Assembly: GCA_023701365.1 (NCBI GenBank)
Contig: JAMPXD010000003.1
Coordinates: forward strand, 1-64,000
Direction of reading: 5' to 3'
Source: Geobacteraceae bacterium
GTDB lineage: Bacteria > Desulfobacterota > Desulfuromonadia > Geobacterales > Geobacteraceae
DNA length: 64,000 nt
In this document: positions 58,227-64,000 of the stretch, piece by piece
How the letters are laid out: every line of letters starts with the position of its first letter
Numbering within the stretch: position 1 is the stretch's first letter
The notes under the pieces: model-generated
Databases searched by the model: none
What the model was told of the DNA's origin: nothing
What the model saw: only the letters and a program-made list of their open reading frames with translations
Translations under genes and position numbers: made by a program

Positions 58227-58421
58227 TCAGCTCTTCGCCAATGCCCCCGCGGCCCGGGACATTTCCCAGTGGGCCTTGAACATCATGAAGGCATCCCGCA
58301 TCAGATCGGCCGGCCTCTTCTCGGTCAGCTCCATGATCTGCTGGATGCTCACCATCTCATCGTCGGTAATGCGCATGGAAACGATGTTGGGCTTCTTCGG
58401 ATTCTTGTACTTTCTCGGCAT
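58227..58421 (-). CDS. Ribbon-helix-helix (CopG/Arc-like) small protein
   Basis: The 64-residue protein has a basic N-terminus (PRKYKNPKKP), a beta strand IVSMRIT, helix DDEMVSIQQIMEL, turn and second helix RPADLMRDAFMMF, the plan of ribbon-helix-helix DNA-binding proteins. It probably binds DNA as a dimer and may regulate this cluster. The ATG at 58421 has GAGGAG upstream; a longer frame to 58520 runs through a repeat. It is the first gene of the radical SAM operon. Confidence 0.75.
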   Translation of the reverse strand: MPRKYKNPKKPNIVSMRITDDEMVSIQQIMELTEKRPADLMRDAFMMFKAHWEMSRAAGALAKS

Positions 58422-58491
58422 GATTCGCTCTCCTCTTCTATGCTGACGTATGTGGCTGGTACTATGAAGCAGTATCGATTTTATATTTCTC

Positions 58492-58573
58492 GTAGGGTGG
58501 GTTAGCGCAGCGTAACCCACCAGCCGGCATCGAACGGTGGGTTACGGCGATGAATCCGCCTAACCCACCCTAC
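58492..58573. repeat. Second GTAG-type inverted repeat doublet (REP-like)
   Basis: GTAGGGTGGGTTAGCGCAG begins a first palindrome (GGTGGGTT/AACCCACC) and the element ends with an inverted copy, AACCCACCCTAC. This 82-bp doublet belongs to a different sequence family from the repeats at 49669 and 59654 but has the same GTAG head-to-tail design. It lies between the ribbon-helix-helix gene and moaA. Confidence 0.8.
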
Positions 58574-58627
58574 AAAATCTGACCTGTCCGCCGTACAACT
58601 TTGGCAGGCGGCAGGCGGAATGCGACC

Positions 58628-59608
58628 CTAGCCGCCGATCTGCGACATGGGAATTGAGCCCCTCCCCGCCTCTTCATCCGCCAGCCGGTGCCGCCCCGGC
58701 TTGCCGGTGACGATCCGGCGCAGGGTTTCCCGCAATCCGCCGTCGTCGCCGGCATCCAGGTACTGCCTGAGATCGATCCCGCCGTCGGCGAACAGGCACC
58801 CCCGCACCAGTCCGGCGGCGCTCACCCTGATCCGGTTGCAGCTGTCGCAGAAATGGCCGGAGATCGGGGTGATAATGCCGATAGCCCCGGCAGCGCCGCT
58901 GATCTTGAAGTTCCTGGACGGCCCGGCCATCTCGCTGCTCACCAGCGGCAGCAGCGGATAGCGGCGGCCGATCCGCTCCAGGATCTCGTTGCCGGTGACG
59001 CAGAGCGCGCTTGCCCCCTGGCCGCCGACGGTCGGCATGTATTCGATGAAGCGGACCGTGTACGGCCGGCGCAGGGTCAGGGCGGCGAAGTCCAGCAGCT
59101 CGTCATCGTTTACCCCCCGCATCACCACCATGTTGATCTTGGCCGGCGGGAACCCCGCGTCCTCGGCAGCGGCAATGCCGTCGATCACCCTGCGCAGGTC
59201 CCCGCCGCGGGTGATCCCGGCGAACACTTCCGGCTTGAGCGAATCGAGGCTGATGTTGAGCCGCCCCACCCCGGCGCGGCGCAGGGGAAGGGCCATCTCT
59301 CCGAGGAGCAGGCCGTTGGTGGTGAGGACCAGCTCTCGGAGGGCCGGAATAGCTGCCAGCCGCTCGATGAAGCCGATCAGCCCCTTCCTGACCAGTGGTT
59401 CGCCGCCGGTGATCCGGATCTTCTCGATCCCCAGGGCTACCGACTCGGCTGCCACCCGCAACAGCTCCTCATAACTGAGCATCTCGCCGTGCGCCAGCTT
59501 GGCTATCCCGTCCGCAGGCATGCAGTAACTGCAGCGCAGGTTGCAGCGGTCGGTGACCGACAGCCTGAGGTAATTAATCCGTCTGCCGTAAGAATCGATG
59601 AGTGCCAT
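58628..59608 (-). CDS. moaA: GTP 3',8-cyclase MoaA
   Basis: The 326-residue radical SAM enzyme has the N-terminal cluster site C22-x3-C26-x2-C29 (CNLRCSYC), LTTNGLLL, the second cluster site CDSCNRIRVSAAGLVRGC and the C-terminal Gly-Gly needed for activity. It turns GTP into the 3',8-cyclo intermediate, the first step of molybdenum/tungsten pterin synthesis. It lies upstream of the radical SAM operon in the same orientation but is separated by a repeat. The ATG is about 45 bp from a REPIN element. Confidence 0.96.
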   Translation of the reverse strand: MALIDSYGRRINYLRLSVTDRCNLRCSYCMPADGIAKLAHGEMLSYEELLRVAAESVALGIEKIRITGGEPLVRKGLIGFIERLAAIPALRELVLTTNGLLLGEMALPLRRAGVGRLNISLDSLKPEVFAGITRGGDLRRVIDGIAAAEDAGFPPAKINMVVMRGVNDDELLDFAALTLRRPYTVRFIEYMPTVGGQGASALCVTGNEILERIGRRYPLLPLVSSEMAGPSRNFKISGAAGAIGIITPISGHFCDSCNRIRVSAAGLVRGCLFADGGIDLRQYLDAGDDGGLRETLRRIVTGKPGRHRLADEEAGRGSIPMSQIGG

Positions 59609-59653
59609 GCCGGTCCCTCGCGGGGAATGAAATGTATTTTCAATAACTATATT

Positions 59654-59772
59654 GAGGCACTTGCAAAAGTGGTTTTCATTGTAGGAGCGCCGCCCCCGGC
59701 GCGATAACAGACTGAAATCGCGGCGAGGGCGCCGCTCCTACATCGGATCCGGGATAATTTTGCAAGAAGCTC
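59654..59772. repeat. REPIN-type repeat, copy B (inverse of copy A)
   Basis: A 119-bp element whose reverse complement is nearly identical to 49669-49788, differing at about a dozen scattered positions. It has the same facing GTAG palindromes and TTTTGCAAG ends. It separates moaA from the dehydrogenase-oxidoreductase upstream region. Confidence 0.85.
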
Positions 59773-60235
59773 TATTGTTTTGGTTTAAGGGTTTAAATCC
59801 GCCGTTATCAGATTTTTCCGCCTTTTCCGCGTCCAATTATTCTTTCGCCTTTCTTGGTTGGTTCCTGCTCTTCCGCCGTAGGAAGATTCCTTTTTTGTAG
59901 ACAGGCAATTTCGATACCAATTCCCCCGGAAAGGGTGGTGGCAGGGATGACCTGCCACTTGCGGGACCGGCCGAGAGCCTGACAGCCGTGGCATGAGCCA
60001 TATTACCCGGCATCGCGGGGACAGCAGGAACGGGGTTATCACCCCGCCTGGAGAGGAGACACCCCCAGTTCCATTTCATTACATGTGTGCCATAACGGAA
60101 CAACAATACTGTTCCTTTTTAGAACTCGACTCGCCGATTCCGCATTCCGCAACAGGCGCGGCGTCCCCGGAACCCCCCTGTAACTGCCGGCAGATTCAGG
60201 GCTTACAGGAAAAGATGGAGGGGGGGCGCGATAAT
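59773..60235 (+). other. Gene-free upstream region with strong RNA-like structure
   Basis: No convincing gene was seen between the repeat and the sigma-54 promoter. From about 59925 to 60050 the plus strand is dense in stems: GTGGCAGG/CCTGCCAC around GATGA (59938-59958), CGGGGT/ACCCCG around TATC within an outer CAGG/CCTG (60025-60050), and the unpaired-looking ACCGGCCGAGAGCCTG between. This could be a small RNA or leader. I could not match it to a known riboswitch class. Confidence 0.45.
60097..60120. promoter_or_regulatory. Inverted repeat GGAACA-N7-TGTTCC: enhancer site or terminator
   Basis: A perfect 6-bp inverted repeat lies about 140 bp upstream of the -12 box of a sigma-54 promoter, the right distance for an enhancer-binding protein. 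It is followed on the plus strand by five T residues, so it might instead terminate a short upstream RNA. Confidence 0.5.
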
Positions 60236-60251
60236 TGGTACAGGCCTTGCG
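60236..60251 (+). promoter_or_regulatory. Sigma-54 promoter of the dehydrogenase-oxidoreductase unit
   Basis: TGGTACAGGCCTTGCG has GG and GC 10 bp apart and a TTGC -12 box, matching the consensus TGGCACG-N4-TTGCA well. The start would be near 60262, leaving a leader of about 87 bases with a GGGTG-GCAA-CACCC hairpin (60311-60324) just before the ribosome site. Confidence 0.7.
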
Positions 60252-60348
60252 TTTACATAAAAAGTCGTTCTAGGAAATTGTATGCGACAGAGCGCTGACC
60301 AAGGCAATCCGGGTGGCAACACCCACAATTAAAAAGGAGGAAGTAAAA

Positions 60349-61512
60349 ATGGCTTTAGCAGATCAGACATTCGGATTCTTCATCCCCACCGTCTCCCTCA
60401 TGGGCGTAGGCTGCTCCAAGGAAGCCGGCACCCAGGCAAAGGCGCTCGGCGCCAGCAAGCTGCTGATCGTCACCGATGCCGGCCTCGCCAAGATGGGGGT
60501 CGCCGACAAGATCAAGGGGTACGTGGAAGAAGCCGGCCTCCAGGCGGTCATCTTCGACGGCGCCGAGCCGAACCCGACCGACAAGAATGTCCATGACGGC
60601 GTCAAGGTCTACCAGGAGAACAAGTGCGACGGCATCATCTCCCTCGGCGGCGGCAGCTCCCACGACTGCGGCAAGGGTGTGGGCCTGGTGATCGGCAACG
60701 GCGGCAACATTCGCGACTTCGAAGGGGTCAACAAGTCGACCAAGGCTATGCCCCCCTTCCTCGCCATCAACACCACCGCCGGCACCGCAAGCGAGATGAC
60801 CCGCTTCTGCATCATCACCAACACCGACACCCACGTGAAGATGGCGATCGTCGACTGGCGCTGCACCCCGAACATCGCCATCAACGACCCGGTCCTGATG
60901 GTCGGCAAACCCCCCGCACTGACCGCCGCCACCGGCATGGACGCCCTGACCCACGCGGTCGAGGCGTACGTCTCCACCATCGCCACCCCGATCACCGACG
61001 CCTGCGCCATCAAGGCCATCGAACTGATCGCCGAGTACCTCTCCCCGGCCGTGGCCAACGGCCAGAACCTGGAAGCCCGCGACAAGATGGCCTACGCCGA
61101 GTACCTGGCCGGGATGGCCTTCAACAACGCCAGCCTCGGCTACGTCCACTCCATGGCCCACCAGCTGGGTGGCTTCTATAACCTGCCGCACGGGGTCTGC
61201 AACGCCATCCTGCTCCCGGCCGTCAGCGAGTACAACGCCATCGCCTGCCCGAAGCGGTTCGCCGACATCGCCGTGGCCCTGGGCGAGGACGTCACCGGCC
61301 TCGCCCCGATGGACGCCGCTGCCAAGGGCATCGCCGCAATCCGCAAGCTCTCCAGGGCGATCGGCATCCCCTCCGGCCTCAAGGAGCTGAACGTCAAGGA
61401 AGCCGACCTGAAGGTCATGGCCGAGAACGCCAAGAAGGACGCCTGCCAGCTGACCAACCCGCGCACCGCCACCCTGGATCAGGTCATCGACATCTTCAAG
61501 GCAGCCATGTAG
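60349..61512 (+). CDS. Iron-containing alcohol dehydrogenase
   Basis: The 387-residue protein is a group III alcohol dehydrogenase: NAD-binding IISLGGGSSHDCGKGVGLV, MTRFCIITN, and metal-binding His residues in GMDALTHAVEAYVS and HSMAHQLGGFYNLPHGVCNA. It interconverts primary alcohols and aldehydes with NAD(H). The ATG at 60349 has a consensus AAGGAGG nine bases upstream. Codons are strongly biased to C- and G-ending forms compared with neighbours, suggesting high expression. It precedes the aldehyde oxidoreductase and likely shares its transcript. Confidence 0.95.
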   Translation: MALADQTFGFFIPTVSLMGVGCSKEAGTQAKALGASKLLIVTDAGLAKMGVADKIKGYVEEAGLQAVIFDGAEPNPTDKNVHDGVKVYQENKCDGIISLGGGSSHDCGKGVGLVIGNGGNIRDFEGVNKSTKAMPPFLAINTTAGTASEMTRFCIITNTDTHVKMAIVDWRCTPNIAINDPVLMVGKPPALTAATGMDALTHAVEAYVSTIATPITDACAIKAIELIAEYLSPAVANGQNLEARDKMAYAEYLAGMAFNNASLGYVHSMAHQLGGFYNLPHGVCNAILLPAVSEYNAIACPKRFADIAVALGEDVTGLAPMDAAAKGIAAIRKLSRAIGIPSGLKELNVKEADLKVMAENAKKDACQLTNPRTATLDQVIDIFKAAM

Positions 61513-61541
61513 TTCCTGCTTGAAGCTGAATTGGAACCAGA

Positions 61542-61572
61542 GACCTGGCAGGTTTTGAAAACCTGCCAGGTC
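61542..61572 (+). other. Long perfect hairpin between dehydrogenase and oxidoreductase genes
   Basis: GACCTGGCAGGTTTT and its complement face each other with one central base, giving a stem of about 13 bp. No T-run follows, so it is probably an RNA-stability or processing element or a weak attenuator, not a full terminator. Confidence 0.65.
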
Positions 61573-61600
61573 TTGCCGTAACGGAACCATAATCAACCAT

Positions 61601-61711
61601 CTCCGAGCCTGTCAGCCTAACGGGGCAATCCTCACGGCGGCAAGGCCTACGGGTTTCACTGGAAACGGCGGAGCCTCCCTTTCGGAAAGGAGTTTTATCC
61701 GCGCGAGCGGA
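61601..61711 (+). ncRNA. Candidate structured leader (riboswitch-like) of the aldehyde oxidoreductase gene
   Basis: In the 228-bp gap an outer stem CTCCG (61601-61605)/CGGAG (61669-61673) encloses about 60 conserved-looking bases, followed by CCTTT-CGG-AAAGG (61678-61690) and a TCCGC-GCGA-GCGGA hairpin with a GNRA tetraloop (61698-61711), ending about 20 bases before the ribosome site. The Moco/Tuco RNA family, which occurs before Mo/W enzyme and cofactor genes, is the obvious candidate, but I could not confirm its consensus by eye. Confidence 0.45.
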
Positions 61712-61740
61712 GATCAACAACATGACAGGGAGAAGAAACA

Positions 61741-63471
61741 ATGGATAAGATTTTACGCGTAGACATGTCCGCCCTCAGCACCAGGATCGAGACCGTTCCC
61801 GCCGCCTGGGCCGGCCTCGGCGGCCGCGGCCTGACCTCGACCATCGTTGCCGCAGAGGTGCCCCCCACCTGCCACCCGCTCGGCGCCAACAACAAGCTGG
61901 TCTTTGCCCCGGGGCTCCTCACCGGCACTCCCGCCGCCAACTCAGGCCGTCTCTCGGCAGGGGCGAAGAGCCCCCTGACCGGCACCATCAAGGAGTCGAA
62001 CGCCGGCGGCACCGCGGCCCAGATGCTGGCCCGCCTCGGGATCAAGGCGCTGATCATCGAAGGGCTCCCCGAGGCGGACAAATGGTACAGCCTCCACGTC
62101 AGCAAGGACGGGGTCACCATCCAGGAAGAAACGGAGCTGGTCGGCAAGGGGAACTTTGCGGTGATCGAGGCGGTCGAGGCCCGGCTCGGCAAGAAGACCG
62201 GGGTCCTGACCATCGGCCCCGCCGGCGAGCTCAAGATGACCGCGGCCAACATCTCGGTCAAGGACCCGGACAGCAAGATCCGCAGCCACGGCCGCGGCGG
62301 TCTCGGCGCGGTGATGGGCTCCAAGAAGATCAAGTTCATCTCCATCGACGACCAGGGCGCCCCCGGGGTGAAGATCGCCGACCCGGAGAAATTCAAGACC
62401 GCGGCCCGCACCTTCGCCAAGGCCCTGCTCGACCATCCGGTCAGCGGCGAGGGTCTGCCGACCTACGGCACCAACGTGCTGGTCAACATCCTCAACGAGG
62501 CGGGCGGCCTGCCGACCAGGAACTTCAGCACCGGCCAGTTCGCCGGGGCCGAGAAGATCTGCGGCGAAACCATGCACGACACCATCGTCGCCCGTGGCGG
62601 CAAGCCGAAGCACGGCTGCCACGCCGGCTGCATCATCCAGTGTTCCCAGGTCTACCCCGACAAGGAGGGGAAATACAAGACCTCCGGCTTCGAGTATGAG
62701 ACGATCTGGGGATTCGGCGCCGACTGCTGCATCGACGACCTGGACGACATCGCCGAAGCCGACAACGTCATGGACGACCTCGGGATCGACTCCATCGAGA
62801 CCGCCGTCATGTTCGCGGTGGCCATGGAAGCCGGCGTTCTCCCCTTCGGTGACGGCAAGGGGGTAATTCGCCTGCTCAGGGAGGAGATCGGCAAGGGGAC
62901 CCCGCTCGGCCGCATCCTCGGCAACGGCGCGGGCTCGGTGGGCAACGCCTACGGCATCACCCGGGTACCGGTGGTGAAGAACCAGGGCATCCCCGCCTAC
63001 GATCCCCGCTCGGTAAAGGGGATCGGCATCACCTACGCCACCAGCACCATGGGGGCGGACCACACCGCCGGCTACACCATCGCCACCAACATCCTCAACG
63101 TCGGCGGTTACGTCGATCCGCTGAAGAAGGAAGGCCAGGTCGAGCTCTCCCGCAACCTCCAGATCGCCACCGCGGCGGTAGACTCCACCGGGATGTGCAT
63201 CTTCATCGCCTTCCCGGCCCTGGACATCCCCGAGTGCCTGCCGGCCCTGATCGACATGATCAACGCCCGGTTCGGCATTGCCCTCACCGGTGAAGACGTC
63301 ACTAACCTCGGCAAGTACGTCCTGAAGACCGAGCGGCAGTTCAACATCGGGGCCGGCTTCACCAACAAGCACGACCGCCTCCCCGAGTTCTTCTACACCG
63401 AGCCGGTGGCGCCCCACAATGCGGTATGGGATTTCACCGACGAAGAAATCGACGAATACTGGAATTTCTAG
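61741..63471 (+). CDS. aor: Aldehyde:ferredoxin oxidoreductase (tungsten pterin family)
   Basis: The 576-residue protein belongs to the AOR family: N-terminal domain with GGRGLTSTIVAAEVPP and FAPGLLTGTPAANSGRLSAGAKSP (quoted in part), RSHGRGGLGAVMGSKKIK, and the metal-binding second half. Cluster ligands appear to be C293, C297, C301 and C486; the first three have spacing Cx3Cx3C instead of the Cx2Cx3C known from Pyrococcus AOR. The enzyme oxidises aldehydes to acids with ferredoxin, or the reverse, using a tungsten bis-pterin. The ATG has GGGAG upstream. C-ending codon bias suggests strong expression. MoaD-like and ThiF-like genes follow. Confidence 0.93.
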   Translation: MDKILRVDMSALSTRIETVPAAWAGLGGRGLTSTIVAAEVPPTCHPLGANNKLVFAPGLLTGTPAANSGRLSAGAKSPLTGTIKESNAGGTAAQMLARLGIKALIIEGLPEADKWYSLHVSKDGVTIQEETELVGKGNFAVIEAVEARLGKKTGVLTIGPAGELKMTAANISVKDPDSKIRSHGRGGLGAVMGSKKIKFISIDDQGAPGVKIADPEKFKTAARTFAKALLDHPVSGEGLPTYGTNVLVNILNEAGGLPTRNFSTGQFAGAEKICGETMHDTIVARGGKPKHGCHAGCIIQCSQVYPDKEGKYKTSGFEYETIWGFGADCCIDDLDDIAEADNVMDDLGIDSIETAVMFAVAMEAGVLPFGDGKGVIRLLREEIGKGTPLGRILGNGAGSVGNAYGITRVPVVKNQGIPAYDPRSVKGIGITYATSTMGADHTAGYTIATNILNVGGYVDPLKKEGQVELSRNLQIATAAVDSTGMCIFIAFPALDIPECLPALIDMINARFGIALTGEDVTNLGKYVLKTERQFNIGAGFTNKHDRLPEFFYTEPVAPHNAVWDFTDEEIDEYWNF

Positions 63472-63492
63472 TATAATAAAAAGCAGGTCGAC

Positions 63493-63553
63493 AGGCTGAA
63501 GGCTGAAGGGGGTGAGGAATTACAAATTCCCTTCTGCCTTCAGTCTTCAGCCT
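63493..63553. repeat. Imperfect 29-bp inverted repeat (AGGCTGAAGG type)
   Basis: Arms 63493-63521 and 63525-63553 match at 23 of 29 positions and are built from GGCTGAA heptamers. Similar units (CTTCAGCCTTCAGCC) lie near 38135-38150, before the CBS-domain gene, so this is a dispersed intergenic repeat. Confidence 0.7.
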
Positions 63554-63555
63554 AA

Positions 63556-63582
63556 GGAGGGGCGGACCTGATCCGCCCCTCC
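63556..63582. other. Perfect 11-bp hairpin before the MoaD-like gene
   Basis: GGAGGGGCGGA pairs with TCCGCCCCTCC around a five-base loop. There is no T-run, so readthrough into the MoaD-like gene is expected; it may protect the aor message. Confidence 0.65.
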
Positions 63583-63613
63583 CCTTTACCCTGTCCTCTC
63601 GATGGGAGAAGCC

Positions 63614-63838
63614 ATGCACATCACCGTAAAGCTGTTCGCAACATTCCGCGTCGGCCGCTTTGCCGCGCAAGCCCGGGAGTACCCGGAGGGGACCCGCATC
63701 GCCGATGTCGTCAGGGATCTTCATATCCGCGAAGCGGAAATCGGCACCATCATGCTCAACAACAGGCATGCGGAACCGGACCAGCAGCTGAACGACGGGG
63801 ACAACCTGTCGATCTTCCCCCTGGTCGGCGGAGGCTAA
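63614..63838 (+). CDS. MoaD/ThiS-like sulfur-carrier protein
   Basis: The 74-residue protein has the ubiquitin-like MoaD pattern (ITVKLFATFR at the start, LNDGDNLSIFPLVGGG at the end). The C-terminal glycines are the site of adenylation and thiocarboxylation in this family. It would supply sulfur for the dithiolene of the pterin cofactor. The start at 63614 follows GGGAG; an in-frame ATG at 63602 is possible. It lies between aor and a probable ThiF-like activating enzyme, so it may be a dedicated version. Confidence 0.88.
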   Translation: MHITVKLFATFRVGRFAAQAREYPEGTRIADVVRDLHIREAEIGTIMLNNRHAEPDQQLNDGDNLSIFPLVGGG

Positions 63839-63839
63839 C

Positions 63840-64000
63840 ATGGAACAGCTCCACGCCTTTCTGCGGGACCACGCCACCGCCGATCTCCTCCCCTGGCCCG
63901 CCCAGACCGCGGCGGCGCAGCGGTTCGGCACACCTCTGGCCCTGGTCGAGGAGGCGGCCCTCGGACTGGGGCTCCTCCCCGCCCGCTATCAGCGCAACCG
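63840..64000 (+). CDS. Start of a probable HesA/MoeB/ThiF-family protein (cut by window end)
   Basis: Only 53 codons are visible, beginning one base after the MoaD-like stop. The sequence (LVEEAALGLGLLPARYQRN) resembles the N-terminal helical extension of ThiF/MoeB-type proteins, in which LPARYQRN-like words precede the adenylating domain. No ATP-binding motif is inside the window, so the call rests on this short match and on the position after a MoaD-like gene. Confidence 0.5.
   Translation, partial: MEQLHAFLRDHATADLLPWPAQTAAAQRFGTPLALVEEAALGLGLLPARYQRN

Noticed and set aside
58492-58573. Terminator for the moaA gene
   Set aside because: The hairpins lack a T-run and have the GTAG doublet form of a dispersed repeat.
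59993-60298. 101-codon plus-strand frame upstream of adh
   Set aside because: It crosses the structured block, the inverted repeat and the sigma-54 promoter, has no ribosome site and no recognisable domain; judged chance coding in GC-rich DNA.
61942-63417. 491-codon minus-strand frame opposite aor
   Set aside because: Gly/Asp/Val-rich antisense shadow produced by strong third-base C/G bias of aor; no domain seen.

Overview
The window looks like a chromosomal segment of a Geobacter-type bacterium (Desulfuromonadota; Geobacter/Geotalea-like). This is an inference from gene content: tig-clpP-clpX-lon, cdaA-ybbR-glmM, a citramalate synthase next to aspartokinase, large secreted di-haem peroxidase-like proteins, many PAS and NtrC-type regulators, rubrerythrin/ferritin-like proteins and a tungsten-type aldehyde:ferredoxin oxidoreductase. 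Most of the window is GC-rich and most genes lie on the minus strand. No rRNA genes, prophage or CRISPR array were seen.

Layout, left to right. (1) 75-9535: a minus-strand surface-polysaccharide operon, read from an SLBB/Wza-type export protein through a Wzz-type co-polymerase, a UDP-glucuronate decarboxylase, a flippase, a glycosyltransferase and a methyltransferase-like protein to a polymerase; its distal genes are AT-rich. (2) 9806-23068: a three-gene operon of giant secreted proteins (two di-haem peroxidase-like enzymes and one Ig-like protein) that share a dockerin-like C-terminus. It sits behind a good sigma-54 promoter and directly downstream of a PAS histidine kinase / NtrC-type regulator pair. 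(3) 23435-30542: an ISL3-type transposase remnant, tRNA-Val and tRNA-Asp behind an HU gene, the tig-clpP-clpX-lon proteostasis operon, and a tRNA-Pro-Arg-His-Leu cluster with its own promoter. (4) 30630-49610: a long housekeeping run, including rdgB-rph, a DHH phosphoesterase, comEA-like, cimA, lysC, tsaE, nnr-acpS, pdxJ-glmM-ybbR-cdaA, folP, ftsH and tilS. (5) 49611-54287: a mixed accessory stretch with a REPIN-type repeat, a DUF4143 ATPase, tRNA-Met, YceI, two ferritin-like proteins and a decayed phosphatase gene. (6) 54292-64000: a pterin-oxidoreductase region. Minus-strand genes encode two paralogous radical SAM/SPASM proteins, a tiny Cys-rich protein, a molybdopterin-binding CinA-type protein, a ribbon-helix-helix protein and MoaA. 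Plus-strand genes encode an iron alcohol dehydrogenase, the aldehyde:ferredoxin oxidoreductase, a MoaD-like carrier and the start of a probable ThiF/MoeB-like protein.

The most interesting region is the last one. The alcohol dehydrogenase and aldehyde oxidoreductase would together link alcohol, aldehyde and acid, and the neighbouring genes look like a dedicated pterin-cofactor assembly set. A sigma-54 promoter with an upstream inverted repeat precedes the dehydrogenase, and a strongly structured RNA leader precedes the oxidoreductase. Repeats are also notable: two near-identical 120-bp GTAG-type inverted doublets about 10 kb apart in opposite orientation, a second GTAG doublet family, a hexanucleotide tandem repeat and a heptamer-based hairpin.
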